Shown piece by piece: positions 24,318 to 31,772 of a stretch of DNA of 64,000 nucleotides (its first letter is position 1; each line of letters opens with the position of its first letter). The DNA comes from CAVVYV01 sp963752585 (lineage in GTDB: Bacteria; Actinomycetota; Thermoleophilia; Solirubrobacterales; 70-9): NCBI GenBank assembly GCA_963752585.1, contig CAVVYV010000007.1, forward strand, positions 62,001 to 126,000, written 5' to 3'. Below the pieces are notes generated by a model, which saw nothing but the letters and a program-made list of their open reading frames with translations, had not been told where the DNA came from and did not search any database. The translations under genes were made by a program, and so were the position numbers.

Positions 24318-24341
24318 CAGGCGCGTCCGCGACCGCGCCTG
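24318..24341 (+). other. GC-rich hairpin in the priA leader gap
   Basis: CAGGCGCG / CGCGCCTG is a perfect 8-bp stem with an 8-nt loop, just upstream of the stem-loop repeat copy 2. The role is unknown; it lies between divergent genes. Confidence 0.4.
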
Positions 24342-24350
24342 GTGCAAGGG

Positions 24351-24376
24351 TGCTCCGCCGGAGCAACCCGTTTAAT
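24351..24376 (+). repeat. Dispersed stem-loop repeat, copy 2, containing the priA -10 box
   Basis: TGCTCC-GCC-GGAGCA is a perfect 6-bp hairpin, followed by ACCCGTTTAAT. The last six bases (TTTAAT, 24371-24376) also act as a -10-like hexamer 6 nt before the priA GTG. Confidence 0.6.
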
Positions 24377-24382
24377 CGAGGG

Positions 24383-26551
24383 GTGATCGCGAAGGTCGAG
24401 CCGCTGCTCACCACCCGCTCGGTGTCGGGGCCGTTCGACTACCGGCTGCCCGCGTCGATGGCCGAGGTCGAGGTGGGATCGGTCCTGGTGGTGCCGTTCG
24501 GCCGCCGGCGGGTTAAGGGAGTGGTCGTCGGGATCGCCGAGCGCAGCGAGCTGCCGGCGAAGCGACTGGCGGAGCCGCTCGAGGCCCTCGAGGCGGGGGT
24601 GCCGCCGGAGCTGGTCGATCTCGGGCGCTGGGTGGGGGAGGAGTACTGCTCGACCCCGGCGCGCGGCCTCGGCCTCGTGCTGCCGCCCGGGACGGGCAGC
24701 GGTGCCGACGCCCGGCGAGTGCGGCCGCTGGTCGAGCTCGAGGTCGAGGCCACCCCGGAGGGTGAGGCGGCGCTCGCCGGCGGCGAGCGGCTGGGGATCC
24801 GCCAGCGCGCGGTGCTGCGGGCGCTGGCGGCGGGGTCACGGCTGGCGCGGGAGCTCGCGGCGATCGCCGGCTCGGATCGAGCCGCCCTGCGGCGGCTCGA
24901 GGGCAGGGGCCTCGTCCGCACCTCCGAGGTCGAGCGGCGGCGGAGGCCATCCTCGCCGGCGGTGGGAGCGGTCAGCGAAGGCGTCCGGTTGACCGCCGAC
25001 CAGCGCCGGGCGGTGGCGGCGATCACCGGGGCAATCGGCGAAGGCGGCTCGTTCCTCCTTCATGGAGTCACCGGCTCCGGGAAGACCGAGGTCTATCTGG
25101 AGGCTGCCCGCGAGGCGCTCGAGCGGGGCCGGGGCTCGATCGTCCTCGTCCCGGAGATCGCCCTCACTCCCCAGACGATGGACCGCTTTCGGCGCCGCTT
25201 CGGCGAGCAGGTCGCGCTCCTTCACTCCCGGATGCCGGCCGGCGCCCGCTACGACGAGTGGCGCCGGCTGCGCGCCGGCGAGGCGCGGATCTGCGTCGGG
25301 CCCCGCTCGGCCGTCTTCGCGCCGGTCGGCGACCTCGGGCTGGTGGTTGTTGACGAGGAGCACGACCCCTCTTACAAGCAGGAGGGGGACCCGCGCTACG
25401 ACGCCCGCGAGGTCGCCCATCGGCGCTGCGAGCTGAGCGGGGCGGTGCTGGTCTCGGGATCGGCGACGCCCCGGCCGGAGAGCTGGGAGCGGCTTCCTAG
25501 ACTCGAGCTGCCCCGACGGGTGGACGGACGGCTGCTTCCGGCGGTCGAGATCGTCGATATGCGGGGCGGGGCCCGCGGCCCGCTACACCCGCGGACGATC
25601 GAGGCGTTCGGCGCCCTCGCCCGCGAGGGCGGCAAGGCGATCCTCCTGATCAACCGCCGCGGCTGGTCCACCCACCTCGCCTGCCGCTCCTGCGGGCACG
25701 CGTGGGAGTGCCCCAACTGCGACGTCTCGCTCGTCCTCCACCGCGACGGCGGCCTTCGCTGCCACCACTGCGGTCACCGGCAGCCCCGGCCCGAGTCGTG
25801 CCCCGAGTGCTCCTCGGTGACGATCGCCCGAGTCGGCTCCGGCACCCAGCGGGTTGAGGCCGAGCTGAGCGAGCTGCTGGCGCCGCTCGAAATCTTCCGG
25901 CTCGATTCCGACAGCGCGGTGAGCGCCGGTCATGGCGAGGTGCTGCGGCGATTCGACCGGGCGAGCTCCGGAGTGCTGGTGGGAACCCAGATGGTCGCCA
26001 AGGGCCACGACTTCCCCGAGGTCACCCTCGGGGTCGTCCTCGACGCCGACGGCAGTCTCCGGCTGCCCGACTTCCGCGCCGAGGAGCGCACCTTCGCCCT
26101 GATCACCCAGCTCGCCGGGCGCAGCGGCCGGGGCGAGGCGGGGGGAAAGGTGCTGGTGCAGACGCTGGCGACGGGCGCGTCGGCGATCCGCCGCGCCGCC
26201 GGCCACGACTCGGCCGGCTTCCTCGCCGAGGAGCTCGAGCGCCGGCGCGCCCTGCGCTACCCGCCGTTCTCCCACCTGATCGAGATCGGGATCAGCTCGG
26301 CCGAGGTGGAGCCGCTCGACGCCGCCGCACAGGCGCTTCGAGGGCTCGTCGCCGAGCGGCTCTCCTCCGAGGCAGAGCTGCTCGGCCCGGCACCGCTCTT
26401 CCGCCGGCGCGGGCGCCACCGCCGCCGGCTGCTTGTCAAGTCGGTTGATCGGACCGCCGCTGTCGGCGCGGTCCGGGAGTCGGTCTCGGCGGCGGTCGCG
26501 GATCGCGCCCTGCGAGAGGTCTCGGTGTCGGTCGATGTCGACCCTCAGTAG
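24383..26551 (+). CDS. priA: Primosomal protein N' (PriA), replication-restart factor
   Basis: Restarts stalled forks. The N-terminal DNA-binding domain (VSGPFDYRLPASM, LVVPFGRRRVKGVV) is followed by Walker A GVTGSGKT (228-235), DEEH in VVVDEEHDPSYKQ, the zinc module CRSCGHAWECPNC with CHHCGH and CPEC (about 434-475), and helicase C-terminal motifs GTQMVAKGHDFP and QLAGRSGRGE. At 722 aa it matches full helicase-type PriA, although many actinobacterial PriA lack an intact Walker A; here the GKT is intact. The GTG start is set by the TTTAAT box and homology. Confidence 0.93.
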   Translation: MIAKVEPLLTTRSVSGPFDYRLPASMAEVEVGSVLVVPFGRRRVKGVVVGIAERSELPAKRLAEPLEALEAGVPPELVDLGRWVGEEYCSTPARGLGLVLPPGTGSGADARRVRPLVELEVEATPEGEAALAGGERLGIRQRAVLRALAAGSRLARELAAIAGSDRAALRRLEGRGLVRTSEVERRRRPSSPAVGAVSEGVRLTADQRRAVAAITGAIGEGGSFLLHGVTGSGKTEVYLEAAREALERGRGSIVLVPEIALTPQTMDRFRRRFGEQVALLHSRMPAGARYDEWRRLRAGEARICVGPRSAVFAPVGDLGLVVVDEEHDPSYKQEGDPRYDAREVAHRRCELSGAVLVSGSATPRPESWERLPRLELPRRVDGRLLPAVEIVDMRGGARGPLHPRTIEAFGALAREGGKAILLINRRGWSTHLACRSCGHAWECPNCDVSLVLHRDGGLRCHHCGHRQPRPESCPECSSVTIARVGSGTQRVEAELSELLAPLEIFRLDSDSAVSAGHGEVLRRFDRASSGVLVGTQMVAKGHDFPEVTLGVVLDADGSLRLPDFRAEERTFALITQLAGRSGRGEAGGKVLVQTLATGASAIRRAAGHDSAGFLAEELERRRALRYPPFSHLIEIGISSAEVEPLDAAAQALRGLVAERLSSEAELLGPAPLFRRRGRHRRRLLVKSVDRTAAVGAVRESVSAAVADRALREVSVSVDVDPQ

Positions 26552-26567
26552 CCCAGCCACCCGTCAC

Positions 26568-26573
26568 TACACT
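26568..26573 (+). promoter_or_regulatory. -10 box TACACT for def
   Basis: Seven nt before the def ATG. Confidence 0.5.
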
Positions 26574-26580
26574 CGGCTCC

Positions 26581-27246
26581 ATGGCTGAGGAAACCGAGAC
26601 GACGGTCGAGATCGCCGACGAGGACGGCCCGATCGAGGTCGATGCCCCTGAGGGCCTCGACGCCGAGGCGGCGGAGCGCCGTGCGGCGGCGCTCGCCCAG
26701 GTCCGCAAGTTCGGCGACGCGGTCCTGCGCTCGGCGGCCTCCCCGGTAACCGAGTTCGACGGGGCGCTCGCCGCCGAGGCCGAGCGCATGGTCGGGCTGA
26801 TGCGCGACGGCATGGGGGTGGGCCTGGCGGCAACCCAGCTCGGCATCCTCCGCCGCATCGTCGTCTTCCAGGCGGGCGCCGACGCGGTGCCCACCGTGCT
26901 CGTCAACCCGGCGATCGAATGGTCGTCGGCGGACGAGCTCGCCGGCGCCGAGGAGGGGTGCCTCAGCCTTCCCGGGGTGGTGGTGGAGGTCGAGCGGCCC
27001 CTGTTCGTCCGGGTTCGGGGCGTCGAACAGACCGGCGAGGAGCTGCTGATCGAGGCGGCAGGTCTCGAGGCCCGGGTGCTCCAGCACGAGATCGACCATC
27101 TCGACGGGGTACTGATGATCGACCGGACCATCCGCGAGCAGCGGCGCGGCGCGCTTCGGGCGCTGCGCGAGGGCGGCACCTACGCGCCGCCGCGGGAGGA
27201 TGAGCCGGAGAACGGCGGGGACCCAGCTTCAGAACAAGACGCTTGA
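26581..27246 (+). CDS. def: Peptide deformylase
   Basis: Removes the N-formyl group from nascent proteins using a metal. Motif 1 is GVGLAATQ (79-86), motif 2 EGCLS (125-129, metal Cys127) and motif 3 QHEIDH (168-173, two metal His and catalytic Glu). The 221-aa protein has an acidic N-terminal extension of about 40 residues (EETETTVEIADEDGPIEVD) not present in short deformylases. The start is set by a -10 box. def overlaps fmt (TTGA), the classical pairing of formyl removal and addition. Confidence 0.95.
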   Translation: MAEETETTVEIADEDGPIEVDAPEGLDAEAAERRAAALAQVRKFGDAVLRSAASPVTEFDGALAAEAERMVGLMRDGMGVGLAATQLGILRRIVVFQAGADAVPTVLVNPAIEWSSADELAGAEEGCLSLPGVVVEVERPLFVRVRGVEQTGEELLIEAAGLEARVLQHEIDHLDGVLMIDRTIREQRRGALRALREGGTYAPPREDEPENGGDPASEQDA

Positions 27247-28154
27247 AGACCGCCTACCTGGGCACCTCGGAGTTCGCGGCCGCGGTGCTCCGGCGGCTCG
27301 CCAAAAGTCCCCACGCTCCGGCGCTCGTGGTCACCCCTCCCGATCGCCCCCAAGGGCGGGGGCGCCGGCTGGCCCCTCCGCCGGCCGCCGACGCCGCGAC
27401 CGAGCTCGGGCTCCCGGTCCATCAGACCGATAGCGTCAACCGGCCCGAGTCGGCCGACGCCCTCGCGGCCGCCAAGCCCGAGGCGGTGGCGGTCTGCGCC
27501 TTCGGCCAGCTGATCAAGGAGCCGCTGCTCTCGGGCTACACGATGCTCAACGTCCATCCCTCGCTGATCCCGCGCTGGCGTGGAGCGGCCCCGATCGAGC
27601 GCACCCTGATGGCCGGGGACGAGCACAGCGGGGTGACGATCATGCGCGTCACCGAGGAGCTCGACGCCGGACCGGTCGCTCTCCAGGAGGAGGTCGCCGT
27701 TGGGGACGAGGACGATTTCGGCTCGCTATCGGCACGCCTTGCCCAGTTGAGCGGGGAGCTGTTGGTCCGCTCGCTTGACCGCCTCGCCGCGGGCTCGCTC
27801 GAATGGGTCGAGCAGGACGAGTCGCTGGCGACCTACGCGGAGAAGATCCGGCCGGAGGAGCGCCGCCTCGACCCCGAGCGGACCGCGGTGGAGCTCGAGC
27901 GAGCGGTGCGCGCGCTCAACCCCCAGGTCGGCACCCACCTCGAGCTCGAGGGAGGAGCGTGGCTCGGGGTGCGGGTGGCGCGGGCGGTTCCCGGGGAGCG
28001 CCCGGCGGGGGAGATCGCCACAGACGACGGGCAGCTGCTGCTCGGCTGCGGCGAGGGTGCGCTCCGACTGGATCGGGTGCAGCCGCCGGGCAAGCGGCCG
28101 ATGGACGCGGCCGAGTTTCTGCGGGGACATGAGCCGCCCTCCCGTGCTGTGTGA
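27243..28154 (+). CDS. fmt: Methionyl-tRNA formyltransferase
   Basis: Formylates initiator Met-tRNA with 10-formyl-THF. AYLGTSEFAAAVLRRL (N-terminal Rossmann), the folate-site NVHPSLIPRWRGAAPIERTL with catalytic Asn/His, VTIMRVTEELDAGPV and YAEKI(R)PEE are canonical. The C-terminal OB domain is present. The length of 303 aa is normal. The TTG start overlaps the def stop. Confidence 0.95.
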   Translation: MKTAYLGTSEFAAAVLRRLAKSPHAPALVVTPPDRPQGRGRRLAPPPAADAATELGLPVHQTDSVNRPESADALAAAKPEAVAVCAFGQLIKEPLLSGYTMLNVHPSLIPRWRGAAPIERTLMAGDEHSGVTIMRVTEELDAGPVALQEEVAVGDEDDFGSLSARLAQLSGELLVRSLDRLAAGSLEWVEQDESLATYAEKIRPEERRLDPERTAVELERAVRALNPQVGTHLELEGGAWLGVRVARAVPGERPAGEIATDDGQLLLGCGEGALRLDRVQPPGKRPMDAAEFLRGHEPPSRAV

Positions 28155-28163
28155 CTTGATCGC

Positions 28164-28169
28164 TACAGT
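28164..28169 (+). promoter_or_regulatory. -10 box TACAGT for the zinc-ribbon gene
   Basis: Six nt before the ATG at 28176, in the 21-bp gap after fmt. Confidence 0.5.
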
Positions 28170-28175
28170 CGTGGC

Positions 28176-28448
28176 ATGGCCGAGCGAAGCGATGGTGGCC
28201 TCGGCGCGCAGGACGCTCCAGAGGCGGCCGAGGGGGCCCTGCGGCGCCCCAATTGCCCGAGCTGCGGCGAGCCCTGGCTGCGCCCTGCGCAGCTGCCCGG
28301 CCGATTCGTCTGCGTGAACTGTCTGCGCCGTTTCGAGCTCGTCTCGCAGTGTCCGAACTGCGGCGAGCATGGGACCATCAGCCGGCTGAGCCGCACCGAG
28401 GACATGAAGTGCCAGCAGTGCGGGCACTCGATGCTTCGCCCGATCTGA
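28176..28448 (+). CDS. Small protein with two zinc ribbons, function unknown
   Basis: Ninety residues with four CxxC knuckles: C27/C30, C46/C49, C59/C62 and C79/C82, spaced to form two tandem zinc ribbons. The first 22 residues are Ala/Glu-rich and probably disordered. No catalytic motif is visible. Such ribbons bind nucleic acids or proteins. It lies between fmt and rpe with its own leaderless promoter. I do not recognise a named family. Confidence 0.75.
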   Translation: MAERSDGGLGAQDAPEAAEGALRRPNCPSCGEPWLRPAQLPGRFVCVNCLRRFELVSQCPNCGEHGTISRLSRTEDMKCQQCGHSMLRPI

Positions 28449-28450
28449 CC

Positions 28451-29158
28451 TTGGAAGCCGTCACCGATACCACCGCGACCGGCCGCCGCGAGCTCTTCGA
28501 GAGCAAACGCGTCGCTCCCTCGATTCTCTCCGCCGACTTCTCGCAGCTCGGCTCCCAGATCGCCGAGGTGATGGCGGCGGGGGCGCGTCTGATCCACGTC
28601 GATGTGATGGACGGCCACTTCGTTCCGCCGATCACGATCGGCCCCCTGGTGGCGAACTCGATCGCCGACCAGGTCCATCAGGCCGGAGGAGCGATCGACG
28701 TCCACCTGATGATCGAGCGCCCCGAGGACCACATCGAGGAGTTCGCAAAGGCCGGGGCGGACTGCATCACCTTCCACGCCGAGGCGACCCCCCACATCAA
28801 CCGGACGCTCCACGCGATTCGAGAGCTCGGCACCCTGGCGGGGCTCGCGATCAATCCCGGGACCTCGGTGGGGGCCGTGGGCGAATCAACCAATGACGCC
28901 GACGTCTTCCTCTGCATGACCGTCAACCCGGGATGGGGTGGGCAGCCATTCATCGCCGGCTCGCCGGACAAGGTTAGGCGGCTCGCGGAGCTGGTCGGCG
29001 CGGGAACGATCGAGGTCGACGGAGGGATCGACCCCGAGACCGCCGGTGGCGTCGCCGCGGCCGGGGCGGGGCTGTTCGTTGCGGGCTCCGCGGTCTTCGG
29101 CTCGGAGGACCCGGCCGCCGCTTACACGGCGATCGCCGAAGCCGCCGGCGCCCTCTAG
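28451..29158 (+). CDS. rpe: Ribulose-phosphate 3-epimerase
   Basis: Interconverts ribulose-5-P and xylulose-5-P. APSILSADFSQLGSQI, IHVDVMDGHFVPPITIG (metal His and Asp), IDVHLMIERPE, FHAEATPHI and VNPGWGGQPF are canonical TIM-barrel signatures, with EVDGGIDPETAGG near the phosphate site. The TTG at 28451 is the first start after the preceding stop and adds about 20 residues before the conserved VAPSIL; no ATG or GTG is nearer. Length is 235 aa. Confidence 0.92.
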   Translation: MEAVTDTTATGRRELFESKRVAPSILSADFSQLGSQIAEVMAAGARLIHVDVMDGHFVPPITIGPLVANSIADQVHQAGGAIDVHLMIERPEDHIEEFAKAGADCITFHAEATPHINRTLHAIRELGTLAGLAINPGTSVGAVGESTNDADVFLCMTVNPGWGGQPFIAGSPDKVRRLAELVGAGTIEVDGGIDPETAGGVAAAGAGLFVAGSAVFGSEDPAAAYTAIAEAAGAL

Positions 29159-30250
29159 GTGCCGGCCGAGGAGACGGAGGACGGGCGGCGGCGCCGGATG
29201 CGCGAGGCGCGCGAGTCGCTCGCGCGGTTCAGCTCCTTCTCGGTCCCCGGCCACCGGGGTGAGCTCGAGCCATTCCTGAGGAGGCTGGCGGTCCTGGTCG
29301 TCGTGATCCTCGCGATAACTGTGGCCGGGACGATCGGGTTCGTGCTCACCGAGGACGTCTCCGTCTGGGGCGGCTTCGTCTGGACCCTCGACACGATCGC
29401 GACGATCGGATCGATCCCGGACCCCGCGAACACAAGCGGCCAGATCGTCAAGGTCGGCCTGATCGTGCTCGGCGTGGGTACGCTCTTCTACGCCCTGGTG
29501 ACGACGGCGGAGATCTTCGTCGCCGGGCACCTGTCCGGGATCCTCGAGGAGCGCCGAACGCTGAGAAAGATCGAAGACCTCTCCGATCACCACCTGATCT
29601 GCGGCTTCGGGCGGGTCGGCAAGCAGGTCGCCCGCGACCTGAAGGCGGGGGGCTATCCGTTCGTGATCGTCGACGACCTGGCCGAGAACAAGGAGATCGC
29701 CGACCAGCTCGACGCGCTGTTCCTGCTCGGCCGGCCCTCGGACGACGAGATGCTCCGTGAGGCGGGGATCGAGCGGGCAATCTCGGTTCTGGCCTGCGTC
29801 GACTCCGACGCCGAGAACATCTTCACCTGCCTGACCGCCAGGGAGCTTCGCGCCGACATCACGATCGTCGCCCGGGCGAGCGTCGAGGACTCCGAGAAGA
29901 AGCTGCTCCGGGCCGGGGCGGACCGGGTGATCTCGCCGTACAAGTCGAGCGGCGCCGAGATCGCGCGCCTCGCCCTCCACCCGCAGGTCGCCGGCGTCGT
30001 CGACGTCGCCCCCGAGTACCGGATGGAGGAGATCGAAGTCACCCCCGGGTGTGAGGCCGAGGGACAGCGGATCGCCGACATCCGCGGCACCACCGCGATC
30101 GCGGCGCTGCGGCGAGCGGACGGGGGCGTCCAGCCGCAGCCACCCTCGAGCACGGTGCTCGAGAGCGGGGACATGCTGGTTGCGATGGGAACCAAGGACG
30201 CGCTGGAGCGCCTCGAGTCCCTGTTCACGCCGCGTCGCGCCCAGAACTAA
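29159..30250 (+). CDS. Two-TM channel-like protein with RCK (TrkA-N/C) domains, atypical filter
   Basis: Architecture of a ligand-gated potassium channel: TM1 (about 43-63), pore segment, TM2 (about 97-118), then RCK_N with the Rossmann GFGRVG (149-154) and RCK_C (from about 275). The selectivity filter, normally TVGYG, reads TIGSI (82-86) in WTLDTIATIGSIPD. K+ selectivity is therefore doubtful; it may be a nonselective or non-conducting sensor. The GTG start directly abuts the rpe stop. A tandem repeat and hairpin follow the stop. Confidence 0.85.
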   Translation: MPAEETEDGRRRRMREARESLARFSSFSVPGHRGELEPFLRRLAVLVVVILAITVAGTIGFVLTEDVSVWGGFVWTLDTIATIGSIPDPANTSGQIVKVGLIVLGVGTLFYALVTTAEIFVAGHLSGILEERRTLRKIEDLSDHHLICGFGRVGKQVARDLKAGGYPFVIVDDLAENKEIADQLDALFLLGRPSDDEMLREAGIERAISVLACVDSDAENIFTCLTARELRADITIVARASVEDSEKKLLRAGADRVISPYKSSGAEIARLALHPQVAGVVDVAPEYRMEEIEVTPGCEAEGQRIADIRGTTAIAALRRADGGVQPQPPSSTVLESGDMLVAMGTKDALERLESLFTPRRAQN

Positions 30251-30298
30251 ACGGGTCGCTCCTCCAACATCAATCGGGTCGCTCCTGTCGGAGCGCCC
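30246..30298 (-). repeat. Dispersed stem-loop repeat, copy 3 (doubled)
   Basis: Read on the minus strand: CGCTCC-GACA-GGAGCG followed by ACCCGATT, then GGAGCGACCCGTTTAGT, a 15/17 match to the 17-mer at 24360. The minus strand is thus one hairpin unit plus one half unit, after the stop of the channel gene. Confidence 0.5.
30276..30298. terminator. Bidirectional terminator-like hairpin between convergent genes
   Basis: GGG-(T)-CGCTCC / GGAGCG-CCC with a 4-nt loop gives nine pairs and one bulge. It sits between the channel gene and the flippase gene, where both transcripts should end. There is no U-tract. Confidence 0.45.
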
Positions 30299-30325
30299 TC
30301 GCATCATCGGAGCGCCCTCGCATCA
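30288..30325. repeat. Exact 19-bp tandem duplication
   Basis: TCGGAGCGCCCTCGCATCA occurs twice back to back (30288-30306, 30307-30325). The second copy includes the stop codon of the flippase gene. Confidence 0.9.
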
Positions 30326-31696
30326 GCTTCCCTCGTCGGCCGCCGCCAGCTGGAGCTCGACCTCCTCGCCCGAGCCCGGCTCGATCGTGTCCTCCTTGCG
30401 GGGACGAGGCTGGCGGTAGAGCCAGTACAGCAGCGCGCAGAGGACGGCGGCGGCGCCAAGGTACCCCACCTCGACCCGGGTGAACTCGTCCTCGACTATC
30501 GGCAGTACCGTCCAGATGACGAAACCGATCGCGCAGCCGACCCAGCAGACCGACGCGCGCCTCACCTGACCCTGGGCGAGGGCGGCCTGGTTCAGGGTCG
30601 CCGCGGAGAGGTAGAGGCCCATGCCCGCGGTGACGATCAGCAGGTCGCTCCGCTCGTAGTCGAACTTGTCCCCGAAGGCAATCTGCATCAGCTCGGGCCC
30701 GGCGATCGCCACTGCGATCCCGACCAATGCGACGACGGCGGCGATAGCCCGGATCGTCACTCGGACCGAGTCCCGGAAGTCCTCGTCCTGCCCCTGCGAG
30801 CGAAGCCGGGTGAGGTGGGGGAGGAGGCTGGTGGAGACCGCCTGGAAGAGCTGAAGCGGCGCCCTCGCGATCATCAGGATGTTGAAGATGAAGCCCGCGG
30901 CCGCGGCGCCGGCGGTCGAGTTGACGATCAGCGGCCCGGCGTTGAGGAAGGTCTGCTCGCTGAGCATGATCAGGAAGACCGCGGCAGCGAAGCCGCCCCC
31001 GTGCGCGAGCGTCAATTCCGATCCGGGCTCGGGGGGTGGGGTCTGCTCCGGGCCGTCAGCGGGCGACCGAGCGGCCCCCCGGCGGAGGAAGGCGAAGGGG
31101 ACGACGATCAGCGAGAGGGTGGGGGCGGCGACGATCCCGAGCGCGACCGCGTCCTGGCCGGAGGCGATCCCGACCGCGACCGCGAGCGGGAACAGGGTCC
31201 GCGAGAGCGACTCGGAGATGATCAAGGCGGCGTAGAGGGTGAGGCGGTGGCTGCCGGCGAGAAAGCCGCGGGCGAAGTAGCTCGCCCCGTAGGCGGTGAC
31301 CGCGGCGACCCCGATCCAGTAGAGGGTCTCATTGCCGTCGAGGAGGTTGTCCTGGATCGGTCCGCGGAGGGCCAGGGCGATCACGTCGAAGCCGATCGCG
31401 ACGCCGAGCTGGATCGCCGCCGCCACCCGCACGGTGTGGCCGATCGGCAGATCGGTCGCGAGCCGCTCGGAGACCGTCCGCGAGAGCAGCTGCTCGACCG
31501 GGCGCTGGAGGACGGAGACGACGATGAAGACCGCCGACCAGAGCACCGCGACCTGTCCGTACTGATGCGGCGAGAGCTCGTGCGAGGCGATCGCGAAGTA
31601 GAGGTAGGTGATCACCCCGGTGATCCCGACCCCGATCGAGAGCAGGCTGGCGCGCCTGCCGTAGCTTCGTGTCTCGCTGCCCGCTCCCGTGGCCAT
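30323..31696 (-). CDS. Polysaccharide flippase-like membrane protein (MOP/Wzx superfamily)
   Basis: 457 residues with about 12-14 hydrophobic helices, starting ASLLSIGVGITGVITYLYFAIA and with SPHQYGQVAVLWSAVFIV in the typical N-terminal position of oligosaccharide flippases. A cytosolic, proline-rich loop (about 205-225) splits the two halves. The acidic C-terminus (KEDTIEPGSGEEVELQL) is soluble. Substrate unknown. The ATG is fixed by a TACTCT box (31708-31713) 11 nt upstream. It is divergent from the riboflavin operon across a palindromic site. Confidence 0.78.
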   Translation of the reverse strand: MATGAGSETRSYGRRASLLSIGVGITGVITYLYFAIASHELSPHQYGQVAVLWSAVFIVVSVLQRPVEQLLSRTVSERLATDLPIGHTVRVAAAIQLGVAIGFDVIALALRGPIQDNLLDGNETLYWIGVAAVTAYGASYFARGFLAGSHRLTLYAALIISESLSRTLFPLAVAVGIASGQDAVALGIVAAPTLSLIVVPFAFLRRGAARSPADGPEQTPPPEPGSELTLAHGGGFAAAVFLIMLSEQTFLNAGPLIVNSTAGAAAAGFIFNILMIARAPLQLFQAVSTSLLPHLTRLRSQGQDEDFRDSVRVTIRAIAAVVALVGIAVAIAGPELMQIAFGDKFDYERSDLLIVTAGMGLYLSAATLNQAALAQGQVRRASVCWVGCAIGFVIWTVLPIVEDEFTRVEVGYLGAAAVLCALLYWLYRQPRPRKEDTIEPGSGEEVELQLAAADEGS

Positions 31697-31742
31697 CGGA
31701 GCGAGACAGAGTAAGGGCGCGACGGAGCGTACACTTACTGGC

Positions 31743-31756
31743 TGACTGACCAGTCA
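31743..31756. promoter_or_regulatory. Palindromic operator-like site before ribD
   Basis: TGACTG-AC-CAGTCA is a perfect dyad (6-bp arms, 2-bp centre), of the size bound by TetR-type dimers. It lies 7 nt after a TACACT -10-like box (31730-31735), about the expected transcription start, and 16 nt before the ribD TTG, with AGGAGG between. No regulator gene is nearby. Confidence 0.5.
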
Positions 31757-31772
31757 ATCAGGAGGACCTGGC

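Noticed and set aside
30252..30325. CRISPR-like repeats
   Set aside because: Only two adjacent copies without spacers; a tandem duplication and stem-loop repeat explain it.
31697..31772. FMN riboswitch before ribD
   Set aside because: The gap is only 76 bp and contains a palindrome and ribosome site; none of the conserved RFN stems is present.
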